Origin: JAJYVH01 sp964548595
GTDB lineage: Archaea > Micrarchaeota > Micrarchaeia > Micrarchaeales > CABMGC01
Length of the DNA stretch: 7,187 bases
Assembly (NCBI GenBank): GCA_964548595.1
Contig: CAZJQO010000025.1
Location: 1-7,187, forward strand
Direction: 5' to 3'
The notes beneath the pieces were generated by a model. The model was given only the letters and a program-made list of their open reading frames with translations. It was not told the DNA's origin and did not search any database. Made by a program: the position numbers and the translations under genes. Below are positions 4,766 to 7,187 of this stretch, one piece after another. The first letter of the stretch is position 1; the number at the start of each line of letters is the position of its first letter.

Positions 4766-4772
4766 CGAGCAT

Positions 4773-5924
4773 ATGCCGGCACTTTTCGAGACTCTGCCGA
4801 AAGAGTTCGTCTCAGAAACAGACTTCATGGATTACAAGACGCCAATCACTGAAGCGATAGGCAAGATACGCAGGCTTGGCGCGGTCGTGGTGCTAAAGGA
4901 CAGGGAGTACTACGGCGTGGTTGACGACAGGTCTGTTTCAAGGAGCAGGAGCCTGCAGCCGCTCAAGTTCTCCAAGGGTTTCCCGCTGGGCAATCTTGCC
5001 AGGAAGCTGCCTGTGCTTGGCCCGGAAACATCGCTGAGCAGGCTGATAACAGATTTCCACGATTCGTCGGCAAAGGTGCTGCCGTACATGCAGGGCGGCA
5101 GGATCACCGGCGTGGTGAGGCGCAGCGTTGTGCTCAGCACCATACTCTCGCTGCACCTGCTTTCCAAACTGAAGGTGAACGACGTGATGTCTGCTCCCGT
5201 GGTCTCGATCGCGCCTGGCGCCAACCTGGCGCAGGCGGTAAGCCTCATGGCCAAGAGCAACATAGCCAGGCTCGTGGTGATGGACAGGGGCAAAACAGCA
5301 GGCATACTGACATCGCAGGACATAACTGACAACTTCTCCAAGCCGGAAGAGCGCCTGCCGGAGAAGAAGACACGGAGCTTCACGCCGGCAAACATACAGG
5401 TAGGCAGCATAATGCGCTCTCCGGCATACACCATAAGCTACGACAGGCCGGCTGAGGAGGCGATAAAGAGGCTCCTTGAAAAGCACATCTCATCGCTCAT
5501 AGCCATAAAGGCAGACCGGGCTGTTGGCATTGTTACTGTGCGCGACATGATAGAGAACGCTGCGGCGCTGACCGCAAGGGTAAGGAGCAACGTGATCATA
5601 TCGGGCCTCGACGAGCACACCATGGACTACGAGCAGCAGGTAAGGAACGAGGCAGAGAGGCTCGTCTCCAGGATAGACAGGTTCCAGGGACTGCAGGCAG
5701 ATTACGTGGCGCTGAACATAAAGAGGCACAGGGAGCGCAACTACGAGGCGCACGCAAGACTCGCGCTCAGGCGGCGGGGCACCGTCTTCGCGCACTCATA
5801 TGGCTACAGCATGGAGAGCGTTGTATCGTCGCTGCTGGAGAGCATATATGACAGGGTAAAGGAGAGGAAGGAGGAGTTTATAAGCGAGAAGAGAGGTGCA
5901 GAAAGGTACTATGGCGAGGAATAG
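4773..5924 (+). CDS. Four-CBS-motif protein with C-terminal HPF/RaiA-like (S30AE) domain
   Basis: This is a 383-residue soluble protein. Residues ~15-60 and ~75-125 form a divergent CBS pair. Residues ~134-187 (V-N-D-V-M-S-A-P-V-V-S-I ... G-I-L-T-S-Q-D-I) and ~208-262 (V-G-S-I-M-R-S-P-A ... G-I-V-T-V-R-D-M-I) are clear CBS motifs, which as Bateman pairs bind adenylates such as AMP or ATP. Residues ~272-372 resemble the ribosome hibernation factor fold: N-V-I-I-S-G, a helix (282-303), a basic strand N-I-K-R-H-R-E-R-N-Y-E-A-H-A-R-L (315-330), an alternating strand R-G-T-V-F-A-H-S-Y-G-Y (335-345), then a long helix ending K-E-R-K-E-E-F. By inference it could silence ribosomes according to energy state. 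The CBS assignment is firm; the HPF part rests on pattern only. ATG 4773 has a TATA box about 30 bp upstream. The end overlaps the next gene by 14 bp, suggesting one transcript. Confidence 0.9.
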   Translation: MPALFETLPKEFVSETDFMDYKTPITEAIGKIRRLGAVVVLKDREYYGVVDDRSVSRSRSLQPLKFSKGFPLGNLARKLPVLGPETSLSRLITDFHDSSAKVLPYMQGGRITGVVRRSVVLSTILSLHLLSKLKVNDVMSAPVVSIAPGANLAQAVSLMAKSNIARLVVMDRGKTAGILTSQDITDNFSKPEERLPEKKTRSFTPANIQVGSIMRSPAYTISYDRPAEEAIKRLLEKHISSLIAIKADRAVGIVTVRDMIENAAALTARVRSNVIISGLDEHTMDYEQQVRNEAERLVSRIDRFQGLQADYVALNIKRHRERNYEAHARLALRRRGTVFAHSYGYSMESVVSSLLESIYDRVKERKEEFISEKRGAERYYGEE

Positions 5925-6384
5925 GAGGATAGCAGCGCAATCGAGCTTCGAGCTGCTAGTAACACTGGCCTTCGGCCTAGCCATACTGCTGCCGCTCGTC
6001 GTTCTCGCCTTCATACAGCTATCCAGCTCGAGCAGCAGCCTGACTTCGGTGCAGGCGCAGCAGGTCGCGAACAAGCTCTCCAGCGCGGCTACGCAGGTAG
6101 GCAGCGAGGGACCGCCAGCCAGGCAGGTAACGCAGATAGAGATGCCCAGCGGCGTGAGGTTCGTCTACGTTGGCAATTTGAACAACAGCGTGGGCCACGA
6201 GATAGTGATTGTAATAAGCTCGCCGACAGGCCTGAGCTACATCACCGCGTACACGCCGGCCAACGTCAGCGGTCAGCTCGGCGGCATAACCGCCACAGGC
6301 ACGTACCTGATAAACGTGACCGCAACTTCCTCATGCCCGAGCAATCCTGGCGTTGCATGCGTATACATGTCCCCAAGGGTCTAG
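5911..6384 (+). CDS. Small secreted protein with class III (type IV pilin-like) signal peptide
   Basis: This is a 157-residue protein. The N-terminus M-A-R-N-R-R-I-A-A9 / Q10-S-S-F-E14 is followed by a hydrophobic helix (15-37). It fits archaeal class III signal peptides: basic leader, small residue, cleavage before Gln, and Glu at +5 of the mature chain. Such prepilins are cut by a PibD/EppA-type peptidase and can assemble through the helix. A Ser-rich linker (38-44) follows, then a beta-rich, Thr/Ser/Asn-rich outer part with sequons (for example NNS, NVS, NVT) and two late cysteines within S-C-P-S-N-P-G-V-A-C that may form a disulfide. I chose ATG 5911 over GTG 5896 because it gives a standard leader and has AAAGGT just upstream. 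It overlaps the CBS-HPF gene by 14 bp (different frame). The specific role is unknown: minor pilin or membrane-anchored surface protein. Confidence 0.77.
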   Translation: MARNRRIAAQSSFELLVTLAFGLAILLPLVVLAFIQLSSSSSSLTSVQAQQVANKLSSAATQVGSEGPPARQVTQIEMPSGVRFVYVGNLNNSVGHEIVIVISSPTGLSYITAYTPANVSGQLGGITATGTYLINVTATSSCPSNPGVACVYMSPRV

Positions 6385-6400
6385 CGGCATGGACGAGAGA

Positions 6401-6466
6401 CACGTGGCAAACACATATAATATTTGTTTGAGAGGATAGTGCTATGCACCTGCTTGACCACGTGGT
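6401..6466. promoter_or_regulatory. Promoter region: two CACGTGG sites flanking a TATA-like box
   Basis: CACGTGG occurs at 6401-6407 and again at 6459-6465, the latter within the perfect 10-bp palindrome ACCACGTGGT (6457-6466). Between them, CATATAATAT (6414-6423) is a TATA-like box about 50 bp upstream of ATG 6473, which gives a leader of roughly 25 nt. The palindrome near the expected start site could be an operator. No bound factor is known to me. Confidence 0.4.
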
Positions 6467-6472
6467 GTACGG

Positions 6473-7187
6473 ATGAGGCTGCAGATCGCTTTGGAATACA
6501 TGATAATCTTCGCCTTCGTGCTTGTTGTATTCCTCTTCATCTTCGCGCTCATCTCAAGCCAGCGCGCCCAGACGCTCAGCAGCCAGCTCTTCGGGCAGGA
6601 GCAGCTCGCGGCGCAGAACATAGCAAGCCAGCTTCAGATAGCGATGCAAGCGGGCAACGGCTACACCGCAAGCATACCGCTATCAAGCGAGGTAGGCACG
6701 CTGAGCTACCAGCTCCTGGTAGGGAAGAACGGGGCAGTTATCATAAACAGCAGCGTGAGCACGCAGAACCTGCTTGCCACAGCATACAGCGGCGTGCCAC
6801 GGGTAGAGTCCAGCCCGCAGTACCTGCAGGCAAACGGCTTCTACTACAAGCTGCCAACGGCCAACGGCACGCTGAGCATACAGAACTCGTTCGGCGCCAT
6901 ATGCCTGGACTACCGCTGCCCCACCACGAGCTCGCAGCCGAGCAACGTCAGCCTCTCTAGCCAGGTGGTGCACGCTGGGCATTTCAATGGACAAAATAGT
7001 TATATAGGCATAACTGGATCTAGCTCTCTGTCCTTTACACAGTTGACAGAAACCTTATGGATAAAGCCTTTGGGTGTTGCACACGGAACCTCAAGTACAA
7101 CATATACGCGAGTAACTGGCTTTGGAAACTTCGCTCTAGACTTCGCAATAGATGAATCGACATCGCCCACCGTACCTTATGTTAAGA
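6473..7187 (+). CDS. Class III signal (pilin-like) surface protein with LamG-like lectin domain, 3'-truncated by window
   Basis: This frame is open from ATG 6473 to the window end (238 residues visible, C-terminus missing). An in-frame TGA at 6455 with no other start before 6473 fixes the start. The N-terminus M-R-L / Q4-I-A-L-E8-Y is a class III signal with an unusually short three-residue leader, then a hydrophobic helix (10-28). Residues ~30-60 are Gln/Ala-rich and helical, and 61-160 form a beta-rich outer region with sequons at N92, N131 and N158 and a C144/C149 pair. From ~165, V-V-H-A-G-H-F-N-G-Q-N-S-Y-I followed by S-S-S-L-S-F and E-T-L-W-I-K-P-L-G is the opening of a LamG/concanavalin A-like domain, the fold that often binds glycans. 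Codon use changes near 6985 from GC-rich to AT-rich. It is preceded by its own promoter, 88 bp after the previous gene. Confidence 0.83.
   Translation, partial: MRLQIALEYMIIFAFVLVVFLFIFALISSQRAQTLSSQLFGQEQLAAQNIASQLQIAMQAGNGYTASIPLSSEVGTLSYQLLVGKNGAVIINSSVSTQNLLATAYSGVPRVESSPQYLQANGFYYKLPTANGTLSIQNSFGAICLDYRCPTTSSQPSNVSLSSQVVHAGHFNGQNSYIGITGSSSLSFTQLTETLWIKPLGVAHGTSSTTYTRVTGFGNFALDFAIDESTSPTVPYVK

Noticed and set aside
4910..5795. Several minus-strand ORFs inside the CBS-HPF gene
   Set aside because: They are antisense shadows of a GC-rich gene, with low-complexity Arg/Ser/Leu translations.
6424..6960. 178-codon plus-strand ORF overlapping the LamG protein gene
   Set aside because: It is a shadow frame of the signal-peptide protein that starts at 6473; its translation is Arg/His/Gln-rich with no recognisable features.
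1..7187. CRISPR array, insertion sequence or replication origin
   Set aside because: I saw no regularly spaced repeats, no transposase or terminal inverted repeats, and no origin-like repeat cluster.

Overview
The window reads as archaeal chromosome. The evidence is an archease, an archaeosortase-family protein, type IV pilin-like (class III) signal peptides, a tRNA-Ile with a small intron after position 37, tRNAs without encoded CCA, and AT-rich TATA boxes 23-30 bp upstream of start codons in place of Shine-Dalgarno sites (leaderless style). Codon use is rich in AGC, AGG, ATA, CTG and CAG. A DPANN lineage such as Micrarchaeota would fit, but I cannot prove the lineage from this window.

Layout. 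1-700: a Yip1-like multi-pass membrane protein whose frame is still open at the window edge. 707-1024: a short ORF that matches only the C-terminal tail of a YcaO/SagD-type cyclodehydratase. 1054-1725 (minus): an alpha/beta hydrolase with a full catalytic triad. 1726-1959: no gene, but two structured inverted repeats. 1960-2328 (minus): an unrecognised charged helical protein with an unclear start. 2390-2478 (minus): tRNA-Ile(GAU) with a 14-nt intron. 2537-4051 (minus): an archaeosortase-like protease with an added extracytoplasmic domain. 4170-4607: archease, divergent from the sortase. 4661-4731 (minus): tRNA-Cys(GCA). 4773-5924: four CBS motifs followed by an HPF/RaiA-like domain. 5911-6384: a small pilin-like secreted protein that overlaps the CBS gene. 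6473-7187: a second class III signal protein carrying a LamG-like lectin domain, cut by the window end.

Functional themes. Archease is the cofactor of the RtcB tRNA ligase, and the window also holds an intron-containing tRNA of the kind that pathway rejoins, although RtcB itself is not here. The archaeosortase, the two pilin-like proteins and the LamG domain form a cell-surface theme. The CBS-HPF protein looks like an adenylate-sensing ribosome-silencing factor.

The most unusual stretch is 709-2400. A 14-bp direct repeat matches the 3' end of tRNA-Ile and lies both at the tRNA and at the point where the YcaO homology begins abruptly. The genes between the two copies use AT-richer codons than their neighbours, and the ORFs next to both copies look N-terminally cut. 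This is compatible with the scar of a tRNA-targeted integrated element, but the repeat is short and no integrase is present.
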